Shown here: positions 36,101 through 49,106 of the stretch, in pieces
Layout: each line of letters opens with the position of its first letter
Position numbering within the stretch: position 1 is the first letter of the stretch
Origin: Lateolabrax maculatus
Taxonomy: Eukaryota > Chordata > Actinopteri > Acropomatiformes > Lateolabracidae
Direction: 5' to 3'
Length of the DNA: 64,000 bases
Assembly: GCA_031216445.1 (NCBI GenBank)
Contig: CM062214.1
Location: 6,100,001 to 6,164,000, forward strand
The notes under the pieces: generated by a model
The model's database searches: none
What the model saw: only the letters and a program-made list of their open reading frames with translations
Told to the model about the DNA's origin: nothing
Translations under genes and position numbers: made by a program

Positions 36101-36913
36101 CCGGTGACTTCCTGGCTTCTCCACTGGTTGCCTGGCAACCTGGCAACGGATGACAGAGCACGGTATAAGGAGTCAGTGAATGATCTTCAGAGCTGCTTGG
36201 AGGTGGACTTTGTCACTTTTGGACAGAGCCAGGCTAGCTGTTCCCCCCTGTTTACAGTCATTATGCTAAGCTAAGCTAGCCAGCTGCTGGCTCCAGCTAA
36301 ATATTAAACAGACAGGCAGGAGAGTGACATCCATCTACACATCTAACGCTCGGCAGGAACGTGAATAGGCATATTTCCCAAAATGCTGAACCATTCCTTT
36401 CGGAAAGACATTGCCAATTAAGCATCAGGAAGACACAGCAAAGTGTTTTTACAATAATGGAGTAGTTATATTTTGTTTTCTGAGGTTTTCTCTGGAGCTG
36501 TTTCACCACCATTCACAGTTTAGGTTTTAGTATGCATAATGTTGTGAGTACATGTTTGTCACTTTTCCAGTGTGAGCACACTACATCCTCAAAACCTGTT
36601 TAGAATTAGGATGTAGCATGGACTAATGCTATTGTTTTGGTTGTACTGCAATCAGTTTTTCTCATTTTAAACATAAACTTTTCTGTAATTTTATTACCAG
36701 AAATGTGACCTGTAGCAGACAGTTGATTTTTTCTTCTTCATTGGATCTTTCTGCACTGTCAGCAGAAACACTGTCACACAGACACACTTGTGGACTGAGT
36801 CTCTTTTCTCCGTTGCCCTCTGTCTCTCACTGTCCTGCTCAAGTGTGTTGGCAGCCATTTAGAGAAATGGTAATCTAGTCACGCTGTTGCACAGGTGTTT
36901 GTTTGTGTGTGTG

Positions 36914-36951
<38 letters not shown>

Positions 36952-37067
36952 TATGTGTGTTCTTTGATCTGTCTGTCATATGGTCTTACAGCTGTGTACT
37001 GACATGATTACAAAGGCCTGGCCAGATGTGCTGGCCAGCTGTCTATGACACAGACTCAGTTTTTGTT

Positions 37068-37103
<36 letters not shown>

Positions 37104-40100
37104 TGTGTGTGAGGGATAAGGGGCAGCATGTCACCCCGATAACAAGGGCAAGTTAAAAAACAACTCCACTTCTCACTCAAGTTTTTTAACAGCAGCGTGG
37201 ATGCACCCGCTGCGCCTGCGTGGGTGCGTTTGAGTGCGTCTTAGAACGTAAGCAAGAATACAATTGGCTAATAACATCGGCTTCATTCAGCTCTTCCCAC
37301 TTCACTGACACTTGAGCCCACAAGGGAAATGTTTGTGTGTGTGTTTGCGATGGAGACGGAGAATGTGGTTGCAGTCCTTATATGGTCATGTAGTTTGGTT
37401 AGAGCGAGTGCATTTGCTACAGAATGAATCAGAGTGCTGTTACATCAGAGGTACGAGCAGGCGGGATGGATCACTTGCACGCCTATTGGAACACACAATT
37501 CTGTTTGAGTGTGTGTGAGAGAGAGAGAGAGAGGAATGACGGAAACACACACTCTCAGATGCCCTACTTTTCAGCAACATGGGGATGTAAGGACTATTAT
37601 GCAGCAGCACATGCTGGTAGTGCAGAGACATTGTGTGAATGAATGGGAATTGATGGACAGACAAGACGAAGCCACTCCCATGTACAGTACTACTCCTCAA
37701 CTTATGACTTTGTCAAAGAATTTGATCAAAAAAAAACAAGAGGAAATACAAGGTGTCCAGAAACTGTCTGGTTCTCCGATACTACTGTTGAATTATTGCA
37801 GTTTTGGGATATTTCTCAAATGTCAATATTTTTTCACATCAAAAACCATACTTATGATAATAATAAAAGTGATACAACTAGCAGTGCACTTTTATAAGAC
37901 TGACAAGACCTAAATTGTCATATATCAAATATGTCTGATGTTGTGCCCACTGACAGCTGTTTCCGGCACTTAGAGGAAAGAATTGGTTAATCACTGCTTA
38001 GTAGGCAGGATGAAAATGGTAACGTCATGTTGCGTGGAAGACGGTCCCAGAAGGCCCCATGGAAAAGCTCAGAGCAGCTGTGCGGTGCACTTTAAGGGAA
38101 GTGGAGCAGTTAACCAGACGTACATTTGCCAAACCAACCACTTCGTCTTCATCCTTGAAGTCTTTTGTCTTGTAAAACCAAAATACAAAACATGAAAACA
38201 TTAGCGATAAAGCATAAACCTTACCTTTGTGTTGCTTGCCCAGGTTTCACTGTTGTTGTTGCTGCGCCCTGAGGCCAAGGGCCCACTTGCTCCTTGTGGA
38301 CCCCTAAAGGGATGCCCACAAATAGCTATACATTAAATCATAATACTACTACTGATATTGAAAGTGATTGTGATACGCAGAGAACCTGGGAGTTTTGGCG
38401 CCACTGGGGGCTCCGCGACAGTTGCCCATTTTACCCAGTTGGTAATCAAGCTTTGTATTCAGCAACTGTCTAGATAAGCCTTTTGCTCCTCATCTGTGCA
38501 ATGCATGATGGTAGTACTCTATATAGGGTATAAAATGATCACGAAGCATTCAGACAAGTTCTAGTCCTCCTGTGTATGCAACACCAACTTTAAAAAGAAA
38601 ATGTTTTCATAGAACTGGAATTGGTATTTTTTCTCTTCTTTCTTCAGGAACATTTCAGGGCCAGTGGGTCGGCGGGATGCGGCATGGCTACGGAGTTCGC
38701 CAGAGTGTCCCATACGGCATGGCGGCCGTCATCCGCTCCCCACTTCGTACCTCCATAAACTCTCTTCGCTCCGGCTCGGAGCACAGTAACGGTACAGCTC
38801 TGCTGGACCGGACCGGGGCAGTGGTTCCTGGCCCCCCTCCCGTACCTGGCACCTTGACCACCAGCGTCTCCATGTGCAGCACAGGCAGCAGTGGCAGCAG
38901 CCCCGCTGTGTCCCGTGGAGGTTTCGTGCTGACGGCACACAGCGAGGCTGAGCTGCTGAAGGGGAAGAGAAAGGGGGGGCTGTTCCGGAGGTCCATCCTG
39001 TCGGGGCTCAAGCTGAGGAAGTCCGAGTCCAGGAGCTCTCTGGCCTCCCAGAGGTCTAAACAGAGCTCGTTCAGGAGCGAGGCTGGGATGAGTACTGTGT
39101 CCTCCGCTGCATCTGATATCAACTCTACCATCAGGTAATAACAGGAGTAGAATGATGGAGGGGGTGGGGTGGGCAAGCTCTACTGAAGGTCAGGTAGCCA
39201 TAGGGTCTACTACTTACTGAGTTTATCTTCAAACTGAAAGTCTAGAAGAGAACTTACAATTTACGCCCAAGCTTAACATTCAGTGCCAATTCAATAAGGA
39301 CAGTGAGCCTGACCTTGATGCAGGAAGTCCACTTCCTGTCACAAACCTGAAATTAGTGTTTGCCTTTTTAATAGCTGCAACTATGATGTTTCCCAAACCT
39401 TAACCAAGTGTTTCAGGTAACCCTATCTGGGTTAGGTATTTGCCATAATCACAATCCCTAAAATTACCCCTACTGCAAATTTCCATGCGCATCATATGTA
39501 GAAAGCGACAATTTTGAAAATGTTGACATTGAAGACAATCTAAACATCCAATCAAGGTTATTGTCTGCCAATAATGTTGTATATTTTTATCAACAAAAAC
39601 TTATTAGAAAATATCCTGTTTCACTTTCAAAACTGTTTCAAGGCCATTTAATAGGACCCTTAAATCCTACATACTGCACAGGCTGACACTGAGAAGAGTG
39701 TGTCATATCGACTCTGTCACAAGGTAATGAAATGAATGAAAGTGGGGAGAAAGGTGGCGTAGGGAGAGAGATGACGCACTGAGAAAGGGAACTGTCCTTC
39801 ATCTGGAGGACATCAAGGCAACAACAAGTGCCTGGCCTACTTAAGTGTCATTAATGTACAATGGATTGGCATGCGGTCCAAAGTGGCCCGTGGGTCAACA
39901 AGTCAGTTTTACAGGTCAGCTGGCCCGGAACCAGATAATCCTATTGGACACACCAGCTCAGAGTGAGTCATAGAGTGTACATACTGGTGGGTACTTTCAT
40001 TCATTGTGTAGCAGCTTCTTTGACTTGAGTGTGGTGAATGTAGAGATCTAATTAATGGGGCAGAGGAGGCAAGATGAAAACAAGTCTATGTGAATCCTTA

Positions 40101-43100
40101 TTATTATTCCCTACCAACTTCACAGGCTGACCAAGGATTGGTATCATGTGAATAGACAGAGACAAGGGAACGGGGAAAACTATCTGTGAAGCATTCTTGA
40201 GATGTATGTTCTTCATAAGACTTCCTAGAAGGAAATAAAAAGATTTGATCATGATGATTCAAAAACTTGTTTCTGAATGTTTTTGACTCTAAAATAATAA
40301 AAGGAAACGTTTTGGGAAATGTCTTTATTTGCTTACTTTCCAAGTGATGATTGGTACCAACCTCACATTTGTGTGATAAGTATGTAGACTTGAGTCAGGA
40401 CACGGTTAGCCTAGCTTGGATTAAAGACTGTAAACAAGAGGAAACAGTAAGCATGGCTCTGTCCACCTCCCCATTTTCTGTTTTGGAAGTATTTCTTAGC
40501 AAACAATAGATCGATAGATTCCGGGAGTCTTACTGTCATAGTGATTTCACCAAAAACCTGTTTTCAATGACCATACCTGGAAACCCATGCTGTAGCTGGT
40601 GATGCTGCACAGAAGTGCTGAGGGGATGGATAAACTACATTTCTGTTTGTGTACAAATTAAACTACCAAGATATAACAATATTGATTGTGAACTTCAGAG
40701 GTGTTTGCAGGAGTATTTTTCAACTTTGGGTGGAACCAGGCTAGCGGTTTCCCCCTGTTTCCAGTCTTTATGCTTTAAGCTAAGCTAACCACTTCCTGAC
40801 TCCAGCTTCTTTCTAAACAGACAGACATGAGACTGAAATTAATCTCACTCACAAAGAAAGCCAAATAAGTGCTTTTTCCAAAATGTAACATTAAAGATAC
40901 TGTCAGCCACTTTCTGTCACAATGCAGGTAGAGCTTCTGGTAGGATAATTGATTGAGTACACCAGCCAAACCAATGTAACCTTTCACCTTTCCAGTCTTG
41001 GAGATGCAGACGCAGACTTGGCCGTGGCCGACGACGACGTGGATGCCACGGCGACCGAGACCTACTGCGGGGAGTGGAAGAACGACAAGCGGACGGGGTT
41101 CGGTGTGAGCCGGCGGTCCGACGGGCTGCAGTACGAGGGGGAGTGGCTTAGCAACAAACGCCACGGCTACGGCTGCACCACGTTCCCCGACGGCACAAAA
41201 GAAGAGGGGAAGTACAAACAGAACATCCTGGTCAGCGGCAAAAGGAAGAACCTGATCCCCCTCCGGGCCAGTAAGATCAGAGAGAAGGTGGACCGAGCCG
41301 TGGAGGGAGCGCAGAAAGCAGCCGACATCGCCCGGCAGAAGGCCGAGATAGCTCTGTCCAGGTAGAGGCTTTATGGTGGTTTGAGTCTGTTTGTCTTTCT
41401 TTTGTTATTTCCCTCCATTCTTTTGGGTGAAGTAAAAGGCCAAGTTTGGCATTTTCCTTCAACAATGATTTTGTTTGCTTCACATGAGAGATTTCTCTAT
41501 TTTTGTTTTGTCTCCTCCTACTGTGGGCGGGGATCAGTCAGAAAAGGTGATGCCATGTGCCTCTGCCCACCAATCAGGATTTAGAAATACTTAAATCAAA
41601 ATTTGATGGGATTGTTTGCTTTCGCTGCCAGCACCGCTCTTAACAAATAATAACTAAGGATGTTTTTTCTGAACTTTAACTTTGTTCCTCATTTAGTCAT
41701 GAATATGTCATGTCAAAGAGAATTCTGAGGCTTTCAGAAGCTCTCTTCAAAGTGCACTAGGTATTGAGACTTTGTATATTAATTGATTATGAGATTTAAA
41801 ATAAGATTTTTTGTGAAGCTCCTGGAATGAACGGGTATTTGTCTGACTGGAAAGAACACGTCTTCACTGTTATCTTACCCAAAAGTTTACAGTTTTTCAT
41901 ATGAAGGCTATGATACTCTTTATGAGCCTGATAATTTGGCTGAATTGCCATTTTGTTTCACTTCATTTATTCAGTCTGACATCGTGTTCATGTTAGTGGA
42001 TTTTTGTTTCGGAGATAAGGGAACATTTTATAAGTATAAATATAATTTTCAGTTGACATGGAAGCTGTGGTGGCAGGTGCTGGATGCAGTTAACTTCACA
42101 TTTATCACAAGGATCAAAGAAACATGTTGTTTTCAGAGTTGTTATTTCTAAGTCGATGTACAACAACCTGCGCGTTATTCTCATCTTTGCTTGTTGTCGA
42201 TGATATTCATATGATGCTAGGTAACTTGCTAGTTGGTATCACATCATACCTTGCCCAGTGCAACAGGTCCTGTCAATTCTTCCAAAGCATTGGTAAAGTC
42301 AGGTCATACTTTATTGTAGATGCTCCACATTGCCAAAGCTTATGCAGCAGTCTGCAGCATAAAACACTTAACTACAATGATGAGTATGTATGATTAATCA
42401 AACTTTTTATTCTCTATTTTTGTTCGCAATGTGGCTTTTACAGCTTCTTTGTTGCATCAATGACTGTTAAGGAAGCAGTCATTGTTATACTTTCACTAAT
42501 AGCACTAATAGCTTCACATGGTATTACAGACTCTCAGAGTCATATGATAATCCCCTCGTCTCTTTCTTCACATTTCCACTAGAGGTGTTCTGTACATGTA
42601 CAAGCAAGTCTTTAACACAGAATCTTCAAACTGAACCGACCACACTGAATCGCCAGTGTCACTGAACGAATCCGTAGCTTTTAGCAGTGGAGGCCCTCAC
42701 TGGTGACTGGGAACGACGTTGTCATCTCAGCTGTGCTGTGACAGTACGTTTCACAGTAAAAAACAAAATCAAAGATTTATTTTCTTCCACCTCTAATTTC
42801 GATTCCTCACATTCAATCTCACTACCTCCCTGTTTCTCCCGTATCTCTCTGTCTTTGTATTGCACTGGTGTCCAACTCCTACTGATGTCTCCATGTGTCT
42901 GAATCATCTGCAAAGTTTGCTCCAGCTGTAAACATTTGTGGATGTTTCCATTCCACATTGTAATTGAGATCAATGGCAGATTAAGAACAGGATTATGGTT
43001 GAGGTGAAAGTAGAATTAAGGAGGTTATGGTACAAGTGAAACAGCAAGCAAAGCGAGACCGTCAGGACCTTTGATGAAGCTGCTCTGCTGAATGGAAATG

Positions 43101-46100
43101 AGAGCCTGCTCTCATTATAACTCTGCTCATTGAACTAAAACAATGAGCACAGTCGAGGGTTATGATGTTAATGGCGAGCCTTGACCTTCTTTACTGCAGC
43201 TAGAAACTTTTGGACAGGAATGTAAAGCAACAATTTTTGTTTTTCCGCTCAGGACTCAAAGTAGAAATTAATTAGCTGTCCTGGGATCAGTAGTCATGCA
43301 TACACATTGATACCCTTGTCACGTGGGGACCCATCAGAAGTAGGGCTATGACCCATTTTGGTCCCAGACCTTGTTGTTTCAAGCAACCAGGTTATAGGGC
43401 CATGGGTACAGTAGTTCTGTGGCAACACTTGCCGTCATGGCTTCCTTTTCTAAACATCATATGGAAGATATGGGTTGTACGGCAAGGTTGAATGTGAAAA
43501 TGTAACAAGTGTCAAGGTGAACATTTTGCTTAACACTACACCACAGAGTTCAATCCGTATTGGTATTTTAACAGTATTTCCCTGACACCATACCATTAGC
43601 TTTGAGTATTTAAAATCTGAGAAAATTGACTTAAAACTGACAACAGGAAGAAAAGCAGGCTTGTGAATAGAAGGTCACTTGTTTGATTCTCTGGCAGGAT
43701 GACTCTGGATGGGGAAAGTGAAAGAGCGGCGGGCATGAATTAGTGATTGGTATCAGAGAATACATTTCAGTACACGAGGCTGGTAAATGAAAAAGTAGAA
43801 CTTGTGCATCCCTAGAAAGATCCATGTAAAGAAATAGTTTGACCTTTTGGGAAATACACTTATTCACTTTCTTGCTGAGAGTTAGCTGAGAAAATTGATA
43901 CCACTGCCATGACTGTACGTTAAATAAGATAGAGCCAGCAGCCTTAGCTTAGGCTTGCACAAAGACTTTCTCCTCCAAAGCTCGCTAGTTAACCTGTTGT
44001 ATCCTGTTTGTTTATCCCATACACAAACCAAATTTTCCCCAAATATCAAACTATTTGTTTAAGGTGCCGATCATTGGCAAGTTTGCCAGATTACAGCTCT
44101 AAGACAAATTCAACAAATTTTCGAAATCTCACATCATTGGATTTTAAAACAAAAAAATTACTTGGAATCTGTTTGGACTTTACGATTTACGAAACTAAAG
44201 GTTTGATTATGACTCATAATATAATGGCAAAAAGTAATTTTATTGTAATTATGTTAAGTGTACTGTATATTCCTTTTTGGTGATGATTTTTTTATTTTTG
44301 TGAAGAGTTTTTCTTCTTGCTTGACCTGACATGTTGTGCTGAACCTCAGCTTAAGATTTAACTTTATGATCGCCATGTGGATGTGGGTTAAGTTCACCCT
44401 GCAGCTGAACGTGTGCTAACTCCGCATGATATTCAAACCCGATATGAACTGTGTGGATATGTGTTACGAAATCAGATCTCGCTGCATGCAACCTACAGTG
44501 CCTGCAACTTGTATTTAAACACTCGACAATGGAAAAGAAGCAGATACTGTAACTTCAGTGTTATCCAGGTGGACACCTAGCCTCACGGTGCCAGCCCACA
44601 TTCTTGCCTCTATTGGATTACGTTGTTCAACAATTTCCAGTTCTGCAAGGGAAAGATGGGAGCAACAATTGGGACACATAGCTGCTGAAAGTGAAAGCAG
44701 CCTCAGCCAGTGGGTTAGTGAGTTTATGAATGAACCAGCTGTCTGAAAAGAGGTTAGGTTTACTATCTGATTAGCAATTGACCTTGGAACAGATCAATAA
44801 TGCAATAATGTGTTGCACACTGATGTCACGGTCAATAACTGTAACTTATGTACAGTATAAATCCCTGTGTTTGCATGTGTTCAAGAGTAGATCACCTGTT
44901 CACTACAAGTGCCAAGGCTTAGATGGACAGGCTCGTTGAGATGGGGACGGAGAAAACACAAGAGTGCGACAAAGAAATGCTGCGAGATAGAAAAGACAGA
45001 GACGAAGAGAGTGTGAAAGTGGGAGTTGGAGAGAAAAAGACAATGAGAAAGTGAGACAGAAAAAAGTAGGAGAGAGCGAGAGAGATTTCCGCATTATGCC
45101 AACAATGTTGGCAGGCAGCCGGAGAGGGAGCAGAGAGAGGCCGAACTAGAGGCCCACACACACACACACACAAACACACACACAAACCTGCTCTTCTTTA
45201 TAAGCTTACTTGCGTACTATGTGAATGCAGCTGCTGAACATGCCTGTGTTTGATGAGCTGAATGCTTAAAGATCCAATCCTATTAGTCCTGATGACAGTC
45301 TTCTCCTGAGGGCAGTATGACCACAGCTCGCTAAAGCTGCTCACCGAACTCATCTCACACTGTTGATAAGTCACACACAAACAGAAAAGAAGATGGAGAG
45401 GAACGGAGTCAGCCATTGGGTTGTCATATATTATGCTGATTTGGTCTCTCCCCTCTTGTATAATCCTTCATTTTAAAGTTGCACTGGAAGCAATTAGTAT
45501 GTTCTACCGACCCTGCAATGAACAGATACTACTGAGACCTCAAGCATAGCCAGAAATATCCTGATGGGTGGACCAACTCTGTCCTATGTACAGTATAGCC
45601 TAATTCTAATAGCAGTGGTCTGTGCTCATACAGTATGAATGACTGGGAAGAGTGGCAAGTGCTCTGTTTTGTGAAATACAGCAGACTGTCAATTTATGAT
45701 AATTTGTTTTAAGTGTGTAGGTTATAACTTACTAGCCTGGTAACCAGACAAATCTGCGAGTTCATGTTTAATTTGCTCTGGCAGATACGTCTGGCCCCTC
45801 TCTGATTTCTTTGCCTTTTAACAGGCTAACCAATCACAAGCGTTTATCTAGTATGAGGCGGGTTTAATACAATGACTGACAGACACGAGCGCCGTTCAAG
45901 TATCTTTGTAAATATCAAAGATGGCTGCCGTGTTCCCCGGCCAGCTACAGCGTAAGTATTAAACAGACTGGACGGTAAATTTTCTCTAAAAGAAGAACAA
46001 AAAACTGCACCTAAACTTTATGTTAATTAGAAATATGTGTTTTCCGTACTGTCTGACAGGGCGGTGTTTTGTTGCTCTGATTGGTTGTTTCTGCCCGTCG

Positions 46101-49065
46101 ATAACGCCCCTTGGAAATCAAAAATGAACTGAGAGGCTCCAGACTGATACGCATTTGCAAATTAGTCTGGCAATACCAGGCTACTAACTTACCATGTTCA
46201 AATTAAACTGTGATCCACTGTAAGAAATGTATTCTGTGCACCAAAAAAGACAATAGGCATATATTAATGTATAAATAGTGAAGAACCTAGTCAAGTCCCA
46301 TTTAGTGACACTGAAGTGACAAATTAAAGTTTAACAGTGAGAGCCAGTCTGTCTCTGAAACATCAGGGCTAAGTTTTCTGTCCAGTGGCAGCTGTACTCG
46401 GCACAGACCAGCTGGGGCAGCCTGTCAGCAATTTTTTTTAATATTGTAATATTCCTCAGAGGCTTCAACAGAGCACAACGGCTGAGCAAAGTCAAGTATC
46501 CTGTTGTAAAGGGTGTCAAAACCCTCTGTCCCTGGTTCACGTCCTCTAATATGAAACCAGTGTAGTCCAAGAGGAATGATATATTCTGAACATGTTTGGC
46601 TGTGTGTACCATTACTGAAACAGTTCCACTCTTATAAGGAGACAAAACTTCAGACATGAGTCTATACTAGAGTATATAACAAGTTCAAAGGAGTGATTTA
46701 TCCTACCATACTAATAGAGTAAATAGATATTTAAGTCTGGATAAAACGATAATTTGCGTTTTTTGTGTTCACTAACCTTGTTAGAACTGATCACAATTTT
46801 CTAGAGAACTGAAACATACAGTAAATGAAAATAAGCCTTTTGGTTGTGCCTTAGTATCCACCAGAATGGCTGAGCGCTATTGACTGAAGACTTGTGGTTT
46901 AGAAGGTTGTCTCACATTTTGCACAAATAAACAAGGCAGGCTTAATTCATGATTTGAACTGGCTTCTTTCTTATTATATATCTTAAGTTGAATTTTTCTC
47001 TCAGGATAAATTAATTGTAATAAATAAACTGCATTTTCCCACTTTCCAAACCCTGACCAAACTCAGAAACAGTGGCAGCTAACAAGGTGAAACCTGGCAG
47101 TAAGACATGTTTGGCGTTGTTGGAGGACATATTTTTGTTGTTTTGGTGGAATTTTTTTCTGGATACACAGCGATGAAATTAATTACATATATGAAAAATG
47201 AAATAAGATGAAATTACCAATAATGGTGACATATTTCTTTAAAAGTGGTACTTGTACTTTAACTGTCAACTGTCAATTTTTTTAGAATTATTAAAAAGAA
47301 ATGGTCAAGATGTAGCATTTATCTCACAGCACCTGTATTTCCCACAGGCACAACCACATTTCTCATAAACTCTGGGAGATGGTCTGGTTTGTTTACAGTA
47401 ATTATACTGTTTGTTTTATAATTAATTCATTAATTGATTATAAAGCCTCCAAATTAATATGCCAGCGATTTATAGATGTGAAAACTCTTCAAACTGTATT
47501 ATTATTAGTTTCCCCTGGTTGTTTGCTTCTTTGTCAGTCTGTTGGTTTACACCGTCTCCATCTCTGCCTCTCACTTGGTGTCTGTCTATGATCCAGTGGC
47601 TGTCTCGACCCTGTTTCATTTTGTAACAAACATTGCCCTCCTGTCGTTGTTTTATTCTGTCCCAGTAAGTTTTTCCTTGAAAACCCTGTATGTTTTAAAG
47701 TTGTGTATGTTTGAACAACGTTTGACTGAACCACACAAGTTGTAATTTGGACCCACAGGTGGATCTTGCACGGTTTAGACATTAAAAAAAGAAAGAAATA
47801 AAGACACACAGTCAGGTCGTGCAAACTTCGGCTAATGTATTCTGAGGAGGATAGTGCTCGGATATTTGGAGGGCAGGAGCTCATGCACACGCGGGGTGGG
47901 GGGGTGGGGGGGGACTTAAATTATTTTTGGGGAGGGACAGAGTGTCCTTGTTTAAAGTAGGGTGCCACTTTATGCATGCTTAAAGCAGATAAACCCAGAT
48001 CTCAATACAAAAAATACTTCTTCATGAGGCCAGCCAGGGTGGCAGAGGAAAAACAAGATTGAGACTCTACAGCTGCGCCAGTGGCTCTGTGAGACACAGA
48101 GCTAAACATCACATAACATAGCCAGGCTGATGTTATCTCCCTAAAAACAGCAACAAAATAGTCTGAATTTATGTTTTTCAGTGTCTGAGATGAGGTCTTT
48201 GAAACAGAAGCAGCTCACCACACTGCTGAATCTGCCAAGTTCAGTGCAGACAGTCCAGATAGACGATGCAGGTTGCTGGTTTTCTTTAATGGAAGAAGTC
48301 CAACTTGACACGCTATTATGATCTGTGTGTACTGCACATACAGCACAGTTGTAGCCTTGTCTCCAAACCAGCTCTGTCTTTGTGCTACACACATGCATAC
48401 ACACGGAAATGTCTAACCCAGATTCAGACAGCAGCATAGCCCAGGACAGGACAGCCTCTCTCTCTCTCGCTCTCTCTCTTTCTGTGTCCCAGAACAAGAA
48501 CAGCAGGGTATTTCCTTGTGGAACACCGGGAGAAACCCTGAGAGGTGAAACACAGTCACAGGATATTTGCCGCAGATACTCTTGGAGTTAAATGAAAGCA
48601 CAACGGCAATGTGGTTCAATGACGATGTGACTCTTTATCCAACTTTCCTGGAGTGTGTGTGTTTCCAAAAAAATGTTTCTAGGCTGCATTTGATTGTTTG
48701 TCCAACCTCTTAACGTTGATGCTTGCCAACCATGTAAGAGGGGCAGAGAGGTCAAAGGTCAGGTCTGGGCTCCAGGATGATATCGTGATGCCGTTTAAAA
48801 AATTCTGCTGTCCATGTGCCTGATGTTACAGCAAATCCCGGATTTGTGTGTGGGTGTGTGTGTGTGTGTGTGATACTAAGCTGATGTGCCCTGATCGCTG
48901 TTGTCACGTGCTGATGTAACTGATGTGGCATCAGGCTACCTGTGATTAGTCAGTACCACATAAACAAACCGGTGACTCACTGCGCTTTGTGGACGGAGCC
49001 AGTCACCGCAATCCTGTGACCTCGTTTCATCAGCAAGCCCAAAGCCCAACGCGCACGCACGCATG

Positions 49066-49106
<41 letters not shown>

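Larger units (their letters stand above)
26879..38647 (+). other. JPH3 intron 1 (11.8 kb)
   Basis: Donor gtgaga, acceptor tcttcag. It contains a poly-G tract just after the exon (about 26,918-26,936), CA microsatellites, a family C repeat, a promoter-like X-box cluster near 30,458, a LINE RT fossil (31,379-31,740), a family B MITE (35,868-36,402) and GT microsatellites near 36,902-37,102. No CTG/CAG expansion comparable to the human HDL2 repeat is present. Confidence 0.85.

Noticed and set aside
26879..38647. Fish counterpart of the human JPH3 CTG/CAG (HDL2) repeat
   Set aside because: No run of CTG or CAG triplets is present in intron 1; only isolated triplets are seen.
46331..46657. 108-codon minus-strand open frame
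   Set aside because: No domain recognised, no splice context and only chance length, in intron 3.
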